Of a stretch of DNA of 23,707 nucleotides, positions 1 to 8,693 are shown one piece after another (the first letter of the stretch is position 1; each line of letters opens with the position of its first letter). The DNA is from Lentisphaerota bacterium. GTDB taxonomy: Bacteria; Verrucomicrobiota; Kiritimatiellia; RFP12; JAAYLN01. The stretch covers positions 1-23,707 of the forward strand of contig JAAYZJ010000133.1 in the NCBI GenBank assembly GCA_012514915.1. The letters run 5' to 3'. Under the pieces are notes generated by a model. It was not told the origin of the DNA. It was given only the letters and a program-made list of their open reading frames with translations, and made no database searches. A program made the position numbers and the translations under genes.

Positions 1-378
1 GTCGTTTGGGGTTTGGCGGCGTCGGCGTGACCGATGCTCGGAGGGATAGGCATGCGCCAGACCGCCGGCCCGGTTGATCATCTCCTCGCAAAAGCCATGC
101 TGGCCCTCCCAAGGAATGTTGAGCAGGGCCTCTGGATGGGCCAGCAGGCGGTTGGCGGCAGCCTCGGCCGCCTGCGTGACGGCGGGTATTTGCCGACGGC
201 ATGCGGTGGCCCGGCGCTGGTAGCGTGCCGCGAACGACTCGGCATGAAGCTCCACGCCGAACGCCAGGAGGCAAACGATCAGCAAGGGCGCGCGGCCGGG
301 GCCGGTCCGTGCGGCACCTGAGGTGGGGCGGTAGTGGACGGACCGACCGCGGTCCGGTTCCTCCACTCGCCCAACCAT
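1..378 (-). CDS. Exported or membrane-anchored protein, partial (C-terminus beyond window edge)
   Basis: An open frame of 126 codons runs leftward from an ATG at 378 and leaves the window without a stop. Residues about 31-47 (LLIVCLLAFGVELHA) form a hydrophobic stretch ending in a possible signal-peptidase site, so the mature part is probably exported. The N-terminal extension before it is long and Arg/Pro-rich, so the true start may lie further in. The mature part has an Ala-rich helix (TQAAEAAANRLLAH) followed by GFCEEMINRAGGLAHA. This recalls the N-terminal part of SIS (sugar isomerase) proteins, where an Ala-rich helix precedes a phosphosugar-binding loop and an RAGGL-like motif. That resemblance is weak, and the diagnostic part lies outside the window. 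It is 64 bp downstream of the exported protein at 443-1426 on the same strand, so they are probably one operon. Function unknown. Confidence 0.6.
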   Translation of the reverse strand, partial: MVGRVEEPDRGRSVHYRPTSGAARTGPGRAPLLIVCLLAFGVELHAESFAARYQRRATACRRQIPAVTQAAEAAANRLLAHPEALLNIPWEGQHGFCEEMINRAGGLAHAYPSEHRSRRRRQTPND

Positions 379-442
379 CCTGCCGTGCGAGCAGCCTGTG
401 TGCAGCGTCCAGCGTCGTGTCATCGCCTGTCAGGCTTGATAC

Positions 443-1426
443 CTATCCCAAGGTTTCAATGGTGGAACGAGCCGGGTGGGTGTCGTTGCTGGTGAGGGTG
501 CCGTGTGGCGCGGGTGTCACTCCGCGCCGATTTCGGCCAGCGGCCGGTAGCCGGCCGCGGGTTACGCGGTCGAGGGCGATATCGAAGGCCGGCACGTCGG
601 GCGCCACGAAGACCTGGTCGCGCTCGCGCCCCGTCACAGTCATGCGGACGCCGGAGCGACGGAAGGTCATGCCGTAGATCCGCACCCCGCTAGGAAGCCC
701 CAGCGGCCGCAGGTTGTAGCGGTTGGGATCGGGGCGTCGGATCGCCAGGCGCACCTCCTTGGTGATGTCGACGTCGATGGCGTTGCGGTTGGGATACAAC
801 TGCATGAAGTTGCGGTTCAGGGGCACCTGCAGCACGAAGAGACGCGGGTTGTCACCGACGGCAACTGCGGTCGCGCCGGCGGGCACGCGGGCGACGCCGG
901 AGCGGGGCACGGTGATGGGAACATCCTCGATGGTCGTTTGCGACGGGCCGGCGAAGACCCCGATGCGCAGCGTCATCAGGTTCGAGAGCGCCTCGTCGTC
1001 CTCGGCATGCGCCAGCAGGTAGACTGCGCGGTAGTCGTCCACGGGAATCTCGACCATGGCGCGCGCGGGGTCGGGCTTGGCCGGACGCCGGTCGTAGGCG
1101 GCCGTGTAGCCCGAGGGATCGGTCTCCCAGTCGCTCCAGCCGATCGGCTTGAGGAACAGGTGGCCGCCCTGGCCCGGGCGCGCGATGCGGAAGGGGATGT
1201 TGCGTACCTTCACGTATTCGGCGGGAAAGGTCAGCGTCCCCTCGGCATTGGCCACGGACGACAAATCGACGAGAAAATCGTTGCCGCCGAGTCCGGGCGG
1301 CAGCGTGTCGAGCGGCTCGATGCCGGTCTGCGCCGAGGCGGGGCGCCCCGCCGCCAGCGTCAATCCAGTCAGAAGGGTCAACGTCAGGCTTCGGCTCAAA
1401 CGCGTGGGTGGCTTGTGTGCGGTCAT
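443..1426 (-). CDS. Exported protein of unknown function, probably beta-sandwich
   Basis: A 327-residue protein. The start ATG at 1426 has a fair Shine-Dalgarno (AAGGAC) about 8 nt upstream. Residues 1-33 form a classic Sec signal peptide: basic N-region, hydrophobic LTLTLLTGLTLAAG core, and cleavage after ASA. The mature part alternates short hydrophobic strands with loops (for example FLVDLSSVANAEG near 50, MVEIPVDDYRAVYLLAHAEDD near 125, and a VDITKEVRLAIRR strand near 220). This pattern suggests one or two beta-sandwich, carbohydrate-binding-like domains; that is inferred from pattern only. No catalytic motif is recognisable and no membrane anchor follows the signal peptide. The last 40 residues are Arg/Pro/Thr-rich and probably disordered. 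It is the first gene of a leftward pair with the truncated exported protein at 1-378 and is divergent from the giant LamG gene. I do not recognise the family. Confidence 0.75.
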   Translation of the reverse strand: MTAHKPPTRLSRSLTLTLLTGLTLAAGRPASAQTGIEPLDTLPPGLGGNDFLVDLSSVANAEGTLTFPAEYVKVRNIPFRIARPGQGGHLFLKPIGWSDWETDPSGYTAAYDRRPAKPDPARAMVEIPVDDYRAVYLLAHAEDDEALSNLMTLRIGVFAGPSQTTIEDVPITVPRSGVARVPAGATAVAVGDNPRLFVLQVPLNRNFMQLYPNRNAIDVDITKEVRLAIRRPDPNRYNLRPLGLPSGVRIYGMTFRRSGVRMTVTGRERDQVFVAPDVPAFDIALDRVTRGRLPAAGRNRRGVTPAPHGTLTSNDTHPARSTIETLG

Positions 1427-1580
1427 GGTGGTGTCCTTGCGCGTGAATCAGTCCCTGTCAGCCCTTTCATCAAGCAAGTGGCATGCCCCATATGCTAGGT
1501 CGTGTCCCGCGAGGCGGAAGCAGGTCGACGCGCGGCTATGGCGCGCCAGGGCGCCCCAGTCCGGCCATCGGTGAACGCGA
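1427..1580. promoter_or_regulatory. Divergent intergenic region between two exported-protein genes
   Basis: This 154-bp stretch separates divergent starts and must hold promoters for both directions unless they are read through. Rightward, a TATGCT hexamer (1491-1496) could be a -10 box, but no matching -35 is convincing. Leftward, a TTGATG and a CTGATT are suitably spaced but poor. The palindrome GGCATGCC lies near 1480-1487. No promoter is assigned firmly. Confidence 0.25.
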
Positions 1581-4500
1581 ATGCAGAACGGATTCCATCC
1601 AGGTTCCATGGGCAGCCGGAGCCCCGCGCGGGGTTGTCCGGGGAATCGTGGTGTGCACCTGCGCAACAACAGGCTGCTTCGGTCGCGGTGGATCGCGGGG
1701 GTGGTCTGCGCGGCCGTGGCGGCGGGAGGGCTCGCGGCGGCCGACCCCGTCCCCCGCTTTCCTCACGGCGGCAGGGTTGATCTGGGAATGTCCCGCCTCC
1801 TGTTGCGTGCGGCGGGCGAGCCGTTGACGATTGAGGGGTGGTTCCGGTTCGATACGCTCACCAACAGCGCGGTCATGCTTTACAGTCGTGCCGAGCATCT
1901 GGATACGCCCGGCCTGGGGTGTCTGTTCGGGCTGACCGACGGTGGACAAAACCTGTCGGCCTATACGGGGGCCGGGGGAACGCCGCCATCGACCTGGCGG
2001 GAAATCCCGTTGCCGGCCGCCGTGACGACCGGACGCTGGCATCATCTCGCCTATGTCTGCGACGGCACCGCGTTCACGGGGTATCTCGACGGCATCTGCG
2101 TCGGGCGCCTGCCGTTCCGATGGAGCGACCGCGCGACCGAGCGCGTGAAGCTCGGCGGCGTAGGCGATGCCCGTGATATGCAGGGCCGTCTTGCCGAGAT
2201 CCGGATATGGAACCATGCCCGGACGGCCGCCCAGGTTCGCGCCGCCATGCACCGCCGCCTGCTGGGAACGGAGACGGGGCTGCTGGGGTACTGGCCGATG
2301 AACGATGGGTTCGGCCGGGTCATTCGCGATGGCACCCTGCGCAATGACGGCATCTTGTCGGCAGGGAGCGAGTGGGGGCCGGCGGCAGGTCTGGCGCTGG
2401 CGCCGGCGGACGGCGAGGCGGCGCCCGCCGTGCCGCCCGCCGTGCCGCCCGACTCCGCCGCGAACCAGGGGCGACAGGCGGCGCCCGCCGCGCCTGTTGC
2501 ACCGCTCGCGCCCGGCGGGACAAACGTCTGGACGGGGCGCGCGGGAAACGCACGCTGGGACGACGACGGCAACTGGAGCGCGGGCGTGCCGGCGGCAGAT
2601 CAGTGTGTCGCGATACGGACGGGGGCGGTGATCCGGGTGACGGATGCGACGGCCCCGCTCCGTTCGCTGGAACTCGGTGCCGATCAGACGCTGGCCGTCG
2701 AAGGGTGGAACAGTGCGCTGCGCGCCGAAGCGCTACGAATCGCCGGAACGGTGACACATGCCGCCAACGATGTCGCTTCCGACGACTGGATCACCTGGGA
2801 GCCCCGGCACCGGATCCTGATCGAAGGCTCGAATATCGTGTTGGCCGCCACGGGGCGGCTGGATGCCGATGGGCGCGGCTATCGGCGCGGTCAGGGCCCC
2901 GGTTCACCGGTGAACCTGCGGGGTGGCGCGGGCCATGCGGGCACCGGCGGGAACGGCTACGGTATGCCGGGAGGCCCGGCCTATGGCGACCCGGCGCGTC
3001 CGGAACAGCCGGGCAGCGGCGGCGGGCGCGACACCGGTGGCACGGCGGGTGGCGGGGCGATCCGCATCCGGGCGAGCGGCACGCTGACGATCGACGGGTG
3101 CATCCGTGCATGCGGTGAGGATGCCCACGCCGATTTCGGGGCCGGGGGATCGGGGGGCAGTGTCTGGCTGAGCGCCCAGGTGCTGGCTGGATCGAGCAAC
3201 GGCTGGATCTGTGTCAACGGTGGACGCGGCCATTCGCGGGGCGGCGGTGGGGCCGGCGGTCGGATCGCCCTGGACTACGACTCCGTGCGCCAGGCGGCGC
3301 TGGCCACCCCCCATCCCTCCTTCCGGGCCGAAGGACGGCCCGGCACGCAATCCCCCTATTCAGGCGGTCTGGCTCCGGCGGAAATGGGGACGCTGGCGCT
3401 GTCCGATGCGCTGTTTTTTGGCGACGCGTGCGCGGCCGGACGCTGGCAGCATCTCCAGGTGCTTCTGGTGTCGCAGCAGGACTGGCGCCTCGCGCCACTC
3501 GTCCTCAACGGAACGATCGTGGGGCTGGAGGATGGGGCCCGGCTGCAGGTTGCGGGTGATCTCGTCCTGACCAACGGTGCCGAGCTCCATCTCTTCGCGC
3601 AACCCGTCGCCGATCCGCGAACGCAGCCGGGTGGACGACTGACCGTGGACGGGGATCTCCGGGTGCATCCCGGGTGTCGGATCGTGCCGTCCAGTCATCC
3701 CACCAATGGCGCGTCGGTCTGGCTCGCGGTGGGGCGGGATCTGCACGTGGCTGCGACGGGCGCCATCGATGCCGACCAGCGCGGCTATGCGTGCGGCTTC
3801 GGCCCCGGCAAGCCCGCCGCCGGCTCGGGAGGCGCCGGGCACGGGGGGATCGGCGGCATGGCGTTCGGCGGACACAAGGGGGGGGCGGTGTACGGCCATG
3901 CCGAACAACCCGTCGAGGCTGGATCGGGAGGGGGCACGGAGTCGGCATCCGGCAGCGGCGGCGGGGTTGTCCGCCTGGATGTCGGGGGCCGGGCGGTTGT
4001 CGAGGGGGCGTTGTCGGCCCGGGGCGGCCGGGGCGGGATCACGCACCACGCCGGCGGTTCGGGAGGGAGCATCTGGCTGACCTGCCGGACGCTTGAAGGC
4101 GAGGGCGGGCTGATCGTCGCCGATGGCGGGTTGGGGAATTACTATGGGGGATGCGGCGGCGGCGGACGCATCGCCCTGCACTACGATCCCGTTGCCCAGG
4201 CGGCCCTGCCGCAGCCGGTTCCGAGCCTGAGGCTCTCGGCGCACGCGGCCCCCGCCACCTCCACCGGATCACGCTTCGCCCTCAATGCCCAGGACGGCAC
4301 GCTGTGGCTTCCCGATCGCCTGTGGCTGGCGGGGTCGGTCCTGCGGCAGCGCTTCGGCGGGGTGCAGTTGATGATTCCGGGGTTCAACGTCTGGGAGGCC
4401 GCGAACCTGACGCTGGACGATGTCGATCTGACGTTGCCGGAAGGCCTGACGCTCGCGGTCGCCGGTGACCTCGTGCTGACAAACGGCGCCCGGCTCGTGG

Positions 4501-5291
4501 TCGCGGCTGCCGGCACCCACGCACCCGGAAGCCGCTATGGCGCCGCCGTGCGGGTGGGGCGCGATCTCGACATTGCCACCAACAGTTGGCTCGTGCCCGT
4601 GGCGCAACCGACCCAGGGGGCTATCGTCGGTCTGCGGGTGGCCCGGGATGCGCGGATCGCGGCGGGAGGGGGGGGTATCGACGCCTCCGAGCGCGGTTAT
4701 CACGGCTCGCTCCAGGAGCGCCTGGGTCCGGGGCAGGGGGCGCCGGGTGCGAATGGCGGTGGGCATGGCGGGCGCGGGGGCGGCGGCGGCGGCGGAAAGG
4801 TGTACGGCGACGCGCGGTTGCCGCTGCAGCCGGGAAGCGCGGCGGGCTGGAATGGGTACGGCGGACCGCAGGGGCACACCATCGGAGGGAATGGCGGCGG
4901 CGTGATCCACCTGCTGGCCGGTGGCGCAATACGGGTGGACGGTCTGCTGGCGGCCGATGGCGGCGCCGGTGCCTACTACAACGGGGGCGGGGGAAGCGGC
5001 GGATCCCTGTGGGTGGCGGCGCCGCGGGTCGGCGGAAGCGGACGTCTGAGCGCCCGGGGCGGGAGCGCCCATCGCGACGAAGGCGGGGGAGGGGGCGGAC
5101 GCATTGGCGTGTGGCAGGGGATTGCGCTGGCCGACGCCGAGGCGCGGCTGGCGCAAGGAGACGCGGGAGCCATGCGCACGGGGGTGCTTCCAGGGACCTT
5201 GCGCATCGACGTCGCCCCCGGCGGGGATTCTTCGGGCACTGCGACGGCGCCCGAGGCCGGCACCTGCGAAATTCTTGAGCCCTTGCCGTAG
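1581..5291 (+). CDS. Very large exported LamG-domain protein with three glycine-rich modules
   Basis: 1236 residues from the ATG at 1581. The start is uncertain: an ATG at 1608 or a GTG near 1653 would put the signal peptide (RSRWIAGVVCAAVAAGGLAAA, about 35-54) closer to the N-terminus. Residues about 70-265 are a concanavalin-A-like/LamG fold: LTIEGWFRFD, GRWHHLAYVCDG, GYLDG, LAEIRIWNHART and GLLGYWPMNDG are the usual strand signatures. An Ala/Pro-rich linker (275-313) leads to a W-x-G ... NWSAGVPA segment (317-338), a hallmark of bacterial surface beta-helix or autotransporter-like passenger repeats. Three glycine-rich modules follow at about 425-567, 726-868 and 1030-1178, separated by beta-rich spacers containing GDLVLTNGA (near 659 and 962). 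No transmembrane barrel, sorting signal or catalytic motif is visible at the C-terminus. Probable role: a secreted or surface structural or polysaccharide-binding protein (inference). Confidence 0.8.
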   Translation: MQNGFHPGSMGSRSPARGCPGNRGVHLRNNRLLRSRWIAGVVCAAVAAGGLAAADPVPRFPHGGRVDLGMSRLLLRAAGEPLTIEGWFRFDTLTNSAVMLYSRAEHLDTPGLGCLFGLTDGGQNLSAYTGAGGTPPSTWREIPLPAAVTTGRWHHLAYVCDGTAFTGYLDGICVGRLPFRWSDRATERVKLGGVGDARDMQGRLAEIRIWNHARTAAQVRAAMHRRLLGTETGLLGYWPMNDGFGRVIRDGTLRNDGILSAGSEWGPAAGLALAPADGEAAPAVPPAVPPDSAANQGRQAAPAAPVAPLAPGGTNVWTGRAGNARWDDDGNWSAGVPAADQCVAIRTGAVIRVTDATAPLRSLELGADQTLAVEGWNSALRAEALRIAGTVTHAANDVASDDWITWEPRHRILIEGSNIVLAATGRLDADGRGYRRGQGPGSPVNLRGGAGHAGTGGNGYGMPGGPAYGDPARPEQPGSGGGRDTGGTAGGGAIRIRASGTLTIDGCIRACGEDAHADFGAGGSGGSVWLSAQVLAGSSNGWICVNGGRGHSRGGGGAGGRIALDYDSVRQAALATPHPSFRAEGRPGTQSPYSGGLAPAEMGTLALSDALFFGDACAAGRWQHLQVLLVSQQDWRLAPLVLNGTIVGLEDGARLQVAGDLVLTNGAELHLFAQPVADPRTQPGGRLTVDGDLRVHPGCRIVPSSHPTNGASVWLAVGRDLHVAATGAIDADQRGYACGFGPGKPAAGSGGAGHGGIGGMAFGGHKGGAVYGHAEQPVEAGSGGGTESASGSGGGVVRLDVGGRAVVEGALSARGGRGGITHHAGGSGGSIWLTCRTLEGEGGLIVADGGLGNYYGGCGGGGRIALHYDPVAQAALPQPVPSLRLSAHAAPATSTGSRFALNAQDGTLWLPDRLWLAGSVLRQRFGGVQLMIPGFNVWEAANLTLDDVDLTLPEGLTLAVAGDLVLTNGARLVVAAAGTHAPGSRYGAAVRVGRDLDIATNSWLVPVAQPTQGAIVGLRVARDARIAAGGGGIDASERGYHGSLQERLGPGQGAPGANGGGHGGRGGGGGGGKVYGDARLPLQPGSAAGWNGYGGPQGHTIGGNGGGVIHLLAGGAIRVDGLLAADGGAGAYYNGGGGSGGSLWVAAPRVGGSGRLSARGGSAHRDEGGGGGGRIGVWQGIALADAEARLAQGDAGAMRTGVLPGTLRIDVAPGGDSSGTATAPEAGTCEILEPLP
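2853..5114 (+). repeat. Three in-frame glycine-rich modules within the LamG protein gene
   Basis: Copies lie at about 2853-3281, 3756-4184 and 4668-5114, each about 145 codons. Each begins with a D-A-D/S-x-R-G-Y motif (LDADGRGY, IDADQRGY, IDASERGY). Each continues through GPG, GGxGHxG, YGxAxxP and PGSxxG, then G-rich strands such as GGSGGSVWL / GGSGGSIWL / GGSGGSLWV, and ends in GGGGxxGRIAL-type motifs. The divergence between copies shows they are old internal duplications. Confidence 0.85.
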
Positions 5292-5301
5292 ACAGAACAA
5301 C

Positions 5302-5318
5302 CGCGGGCTTGCCCCGCG
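5302..5318. terminator. GC-rich hairpin after the LamG protein gene
   Basis: CGCGGG - CTTGC - CCCGCG forms a perfect 6-bp stem 11 bp after the stop codon of the LamG gene. There is no T-tract behind it, so it is at best a weak or factor-assisted terminator, or an mRNA 3'-end stabiliser. Confidence 0.35.
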
Positions 5319-5354
5319 CCACTCCCCCATGACCCCGTGACCGGGATCGTCTGG

Positions 5355-5397
5355 CTCGATTCCGCCTTGATTCCGTCTCGATCCGTCTCGATTCCGT
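5355..5397 (+). repeat. 11-bp tandem repeat, about four copies
   Basis: The units are CTCGATTCCGC, CTTGATTCCGT, CTCGATCCGT (one base short) and CTCGATTCCGT, followed directly by a partial CTT. They lie in the gap between the LamG gene and the DUF2723/TPR gene, just upstream of a candidate promoter. Confidence 0.8.
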
Positions 5398-5398
5398 C

Positions 5399-5427
5399 TT
5401 GCCCTCGCGTGTCCAATATGACATGAT
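5399..5427 (+). promoter_or_regulatory. Candidate promoter for the DUF2723/TPR-pgpA operon
   Basis: TTGCCC (5399-5404), a 17-bp spacer and CATGAT (5422-5427). Transcription would start near 5434 and give a leader of about 29 nt, which includes the GAGGGA Shine-Dalgarno at 5453-5458. Hexamers are only moderately close to consensus. Confidence 0.35.
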
Positions 5428-5462
5428 GCACCATCTTTTGTAAGCGTAGCGTGAGGGACGGC

Positions 5463-8400
5463 ATGAAACGAGACCTGGAAGCCTGCAGGCAGTGGAAACG
5501 CAAGCTGGATATCATCTGGTCCCTGGCCATCGGAGGACTGGCGCTGCTGGTCTATCTTTTCACGCTCTCGCCTGGGGTTTTTCCGGGCGCATCCGCTTCG
5601 CTGATGGCCACCTACACGGGGCTCGAGCCGCTGGTCGCCCCGGCCCACCCCCTGTGGGGCACTCTGGTCGGCTGGCTGGCCGGTACCCCCATCCAGGCGT
5701 TCCGCCTGAATCTCTTTAGCGCCCTGTGCGGCGTTGCCGCCGTGGTTTTGATGTACAAGCTGATTTCCGGCTTGGTCTACCGTCTGATCCAGCCCGAGGT
5801 CGGTCAGGAGTCGCAGGCCGTGGTGGCGGCCGTCCTGGGTGGGGCGCTGGCAGCCGTGGCCCTGGCGTTCAGCGTGCCGTTTTGGATGGTGGCCACGCGT
5901 CTCCACTTCCAGTCGTTTGACCTGTTGTTTCTGCTGCTGCTGCTCCATTTGTTCGTGTGGTTCTTCACCAGCGACAAGCTGGTGGCGGGGTTGCTGGTTG
6001 CCTTGCTGTGCGGCGTGAGCCTGGTGGAGAGCATCATCGCCCTGCCCCTGTTGCCGATCCTCCTCTTTCTGGCCGTCTACGCCGACTACCGCCAGGATAG
6101 GATCCGCATCGGGCGGCTGACCCTGTTTGGCCTCGCCGGTCTGCTCGGCCTGAGCCTTTTCCTCATCGTCGCCTATCACTTCTGCCAGACGGAAGACCTG
6201 ACGCTACGGGGTTACGAGGGGTACTTCGACGTGCTGCGCACGATGGTGGCCGACCAAATCCGCGCCGCACGGCAGGCGGTCCGGCAGCACCAGCTCGGGG
6301 GCTTTCTCGTGATCCTGCCCTGGCTGGCCTCGCTGTTGGCGGCCCACCGGGCCTTGAACCGCCCGCGGGAGTGGAGCTTGTTCCTTTTCCATGGTGTCAT
6401 CACCGTCATCATTCTCTTCATGCTGGGCAATGCGCCCGCCTCGCCCTGGGGGGTGCTCCGCAACCGCGGGGGGCTGCCGATCATGCTGTACGCCATGATC
6501 GCGACCGTCGCCGGCTATCTGGCGGCTTACTGGTACCAGGTGCTGGCCGGCTACCGCTTCCGCAAATCGATGGGCAAGGCGACCGGTGCCGGCGGCGCGT
6601 TCGGCGCCTGGCTGGGCTATGCGTTTGTCTCGCTGCTGGTCGTGCTGACGGCCGTCACGTCGGTGGTCAACGGGTTCGAGGCGAGCGGACGGCGCGGGGC
6701 TTTCGCCGATGCCTGTGCCGGCGAGCTGCTGGATCATCTCGACGGACGGATCTGGCTGGTGTCCGACGGCATGTTCGACAACCACCTCCGCATCGAGGCC
6801 GCCCGCCGCGGCCAGACGCTCAAACTGCTGGCCCTTCACAAGAACGACAACCCCATCTACATCCGGCAGGTCAAGCGGATGATCGACCAGGATCCCGAGT
6901 TCAAGCCGGCCGATAAAGTCCGGCTCAAGAACGTCCTCGATCTCGGGGTCATGGCGTTTATCCAGGACTGGATGCGCGATGACCCGGGGCTGGTGTCGCG
7001 GCTGGCGGTCATGAGCGCGCCGGATCTGATCGTCGGCGCGGGTTGGACGGTGGCGCCGCTCTATTTCGGGTTTGTCGGCGTGCCCGACCGCGACGAACTT
7101 AAGGAGGTCGATTTCATCGGGGAGTACGGCGACTTCTGGAGCCGCATGGCCAAGCTGCTGGCGCGGTCGCGCGGCGTGCGCGATCCCGTGGCGGAGTACC
7201 GCGGCGCCGTGCGCCGCCAGGTCGGCTTTGTCGCCAACAACACCGGCGTGCTGCTCGAGGATCTCGGACGGCGCGACGAAGCGTACCAGGTCTACAAGCA
7301 GGTGCGGGCCATCGACATCGAGAACATCAGCGCGCTCCTCAACATGGCCGAAATTCTGAACCGCGATCCCGCCTTCATGCCGGAGGACAAGCCGCTGGTC
7401 GAGAAGGAACTCAAGGATTTCGTCGACAACATGGCGCGGCGGCTGCCGGTCTGGTCGCTTTCGCGCTACTTTGGATATGTCCGGTCACCCGTGCTCTTCG
7501 CGCAACTGGGGTGGACCTGGGCCTTGTCGGGCCAGCCCGGCATGGCCATGGCCGGCCTCGAACGGGCCGAGGCCATCTCGACGACGGTCGCCTCGCGGAC
7601 GCGCGTCCGGGGCGACATGGCCGACATCTTCATCCAGCAGGGCGAGGATGAGCGCGGCGAGGCCATCTACGAGGAGATCCTCAAGGCCGAGCCCGACAAC
7701 CAGCGCGCCCTGGTCGCGCTGGCCCGCATCGAGGCGCGCCGCGGTGCGCTCGACAAGGCCCGGACCTGGCTGGAGCGCGCGGCGTCGGCCGGCGTCGACC
7801 GCTCGTCCCTGACCCTGGAGCAGGCGGCCATCGACCTTGCCGCGAACAATCCGGAGCAGGCCCGTATCAAGCTGACGGAAATCACCGAGCTGCAGCCCAA
7901 GAATCTGCAGGCGCTCGGGATGCTGGCGATCGCCATGCTGCAGATGAAGGACTACGACGCTGTCGAACGGCGCGTCCTGCCCAAGATGGAGTCGGTCGCC
8001 GGCACCCCAGACAACTATCTGGTCCAGATCACACGCGGCCAGCTCGCGTACCAGAAAGGCAAGCCCTTCTACAAGCAGGCGCGCGATGCCTTCGAGCGCG
8101 CATCGGTGCTGCGCCCGGGGCTCCCCATGCTCATCGAGTGGGTGCTGCGCCTCGACTTCCTGATGGACGACAAGCCCGCCGCGGAGACGCATGCCCGCCA
8201 GCTCCTCCGCATCAACCGCAACCACGGCTTCGCCAACTACATCATGGGCTCGCTGATGCTCTGGCGCAACAAGCGGGCCGAGGCCGAGGACTACCTGCGC
8301 CGCAGCGTGCGCGAGTCCAAATCGGCGGCCGCCTTGAACGATCTCGCCGAACTCCTGCGCAAGAGCGGCAACCTCGAGGAGGCCGAACGGCAGGCCCGCG

Positions 8401-8693
8401 CGGCCATCGAGCTGTCGCCCGATCTCTACTTCGCCTGGGACACGCTCGGCGGCGTGCTGGCCGACACGCAGCGCTGGGACGACGCGGAGAAAGCCTACCT
8501 GCGGGCCCTCGAGATTTTCGAGGACGATCTGCGCGTGCATCTCAACCTCGCCAAGCTGCTGACCCAGAAGAACAACCGGGTTCGCGCACGGGAGATCATC
8601 AGCCGAATCCAGGCGCGGCGCAATGAATTGCCGCCTGCCGAGCAGGAGGAACTCGCGCGGCTGATCCGCGAACTGACGCCGGGGGGCAATTGA
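5463..8693 (+). CDS. Polytopic membrane protein, DUF2723-like, with C-terminal TPR domain
   Basis: 1076 residues from the ATG at 5463, which has GAGGGA just upstream; a GTG at 5451 in the same frame lacks such a site. The first roughly 405 residues hold about ten hydrophobic segments (for example 20-36, 84-107, 118-140, 154-168, 173-205, 219-238, 278-294, 305-322, 338-362, 382-402). The segment TLSPGVFPG ... APAHPLWGTLVGWLA (34-73) matches the layout of the DUF2723/GT-C-like family, where an acidic first loop is followed by HPP/HPLW. The usual acidic residues of that loop are not obvious here. Residues about 410-580 form a soluble linker domain. From about 589 to the end come ten or more TPR-like helix pairs (for example NNTGVLLEDLGRRDEAYQVY, AIYEEILKAEPDNQRALVALARI). 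Likely a membrane-anchored assembly or sugar-transfer protein; no substrate can be named. Its TGA overlaps the ATG of pgpA, so translation is probably coupled. Confidence 0.8.
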   Translation: MKRDLEACRQWKRKLDIIWSLAIGGLALLVYLFTLSPGVFPGASASLMATYTGLEPLVAPAHPLWGTLVGWLAGTPIQAFRLNLFSALCGVAAVVLMYKLISGLVYRLIQPEVGQESQAVVAAVLGGALAAVALAFSVPFWMVATRLHFQSFDLLFLLLLLHLFVWFFTSDKLVAGLLVALLCGVSLVESIIALPLLPILLFLAVYADYRQDRIRIGRLTLFGLAGLLGLSLFLIVAYHFCQTEDLTLRGYEGYFDVLRTMVADQIRAARQAVRQHQLGGFLVILPWLASLLAAHRALNRPREWSLFLFHGVITVIILFMLGNAPASPWGVLRNRGGLPIMLYAMIATVAGYLAAYWYQVLAGYRFRKSMGKATGAGGAFGAWLGYAFVSLLVVLTAVTSVVNGFEASGRRGAFADACAGELLDHLDGRIWLVSDGMFDNHLRIEAARRGQTLKLLALHKNDNPIYIRQVKRMIDQDPEFKPADKVRLKNVLDLGVMAFIQDWMRDDPGLVSRLAVMSAPDLIVGAGWTVAPLYFGFVGVPDRDELKEVDFIGEYGDFWSRMAKLLARSRGVRDPVAEYRGAVRRQVGFVANNTGVLLEDLGRRDEAYQVYKQVRAIDIENISALLNMAEILNRDPAFMPEDKPLVEKELKDFVDNMARRLPVWSLSRYFGYVRSPVLFAQLGWTWALSGQPGMAMAGLERAEAISTTVASRTRVRGDMADIFIQQGEDERGEAIYEEILKAEPDNQRALVALARIEARRGALDKARTWLERAASAGVDRSSLTLEQAAIDLAANNPEQARIKLTEITELQPKNLQALGMLAIAMLQMKDYDAVERRVLPKMESVAGTPDNYLVQITRGQLAYQKGKPFYKQARDAFERASVLRPGLPMLIEWVLRLDFLMDDKPAAETHARQLLRINRNHGFANYIMGSLMLWRNKRAEAEDYLRRSVRESKSAAALNDLAELLRKSGNLEEAERQARAAIELSPDLYFAWDTLGGVLADTQRWDDAEKAYLRALEIFEDDLRVHLNLAKLLTQKNNRVRAREIISRIQARRNELPPAEQEELARLIRELTPGGN

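Noticed and set aside
5451..5462. GTG at 5451 as start of the TPR gene
   Set aside because: No Shine-Dalgarno precedes it, while the ATG at 5463 has GAGGGA at the right distance.
4269..6179. 636-codon minus-strand open frame
   Set aside because: Antisense across the end of the LamG gene and the start of the TPR gene; Gln/Arg-rich with no recognisable domain.
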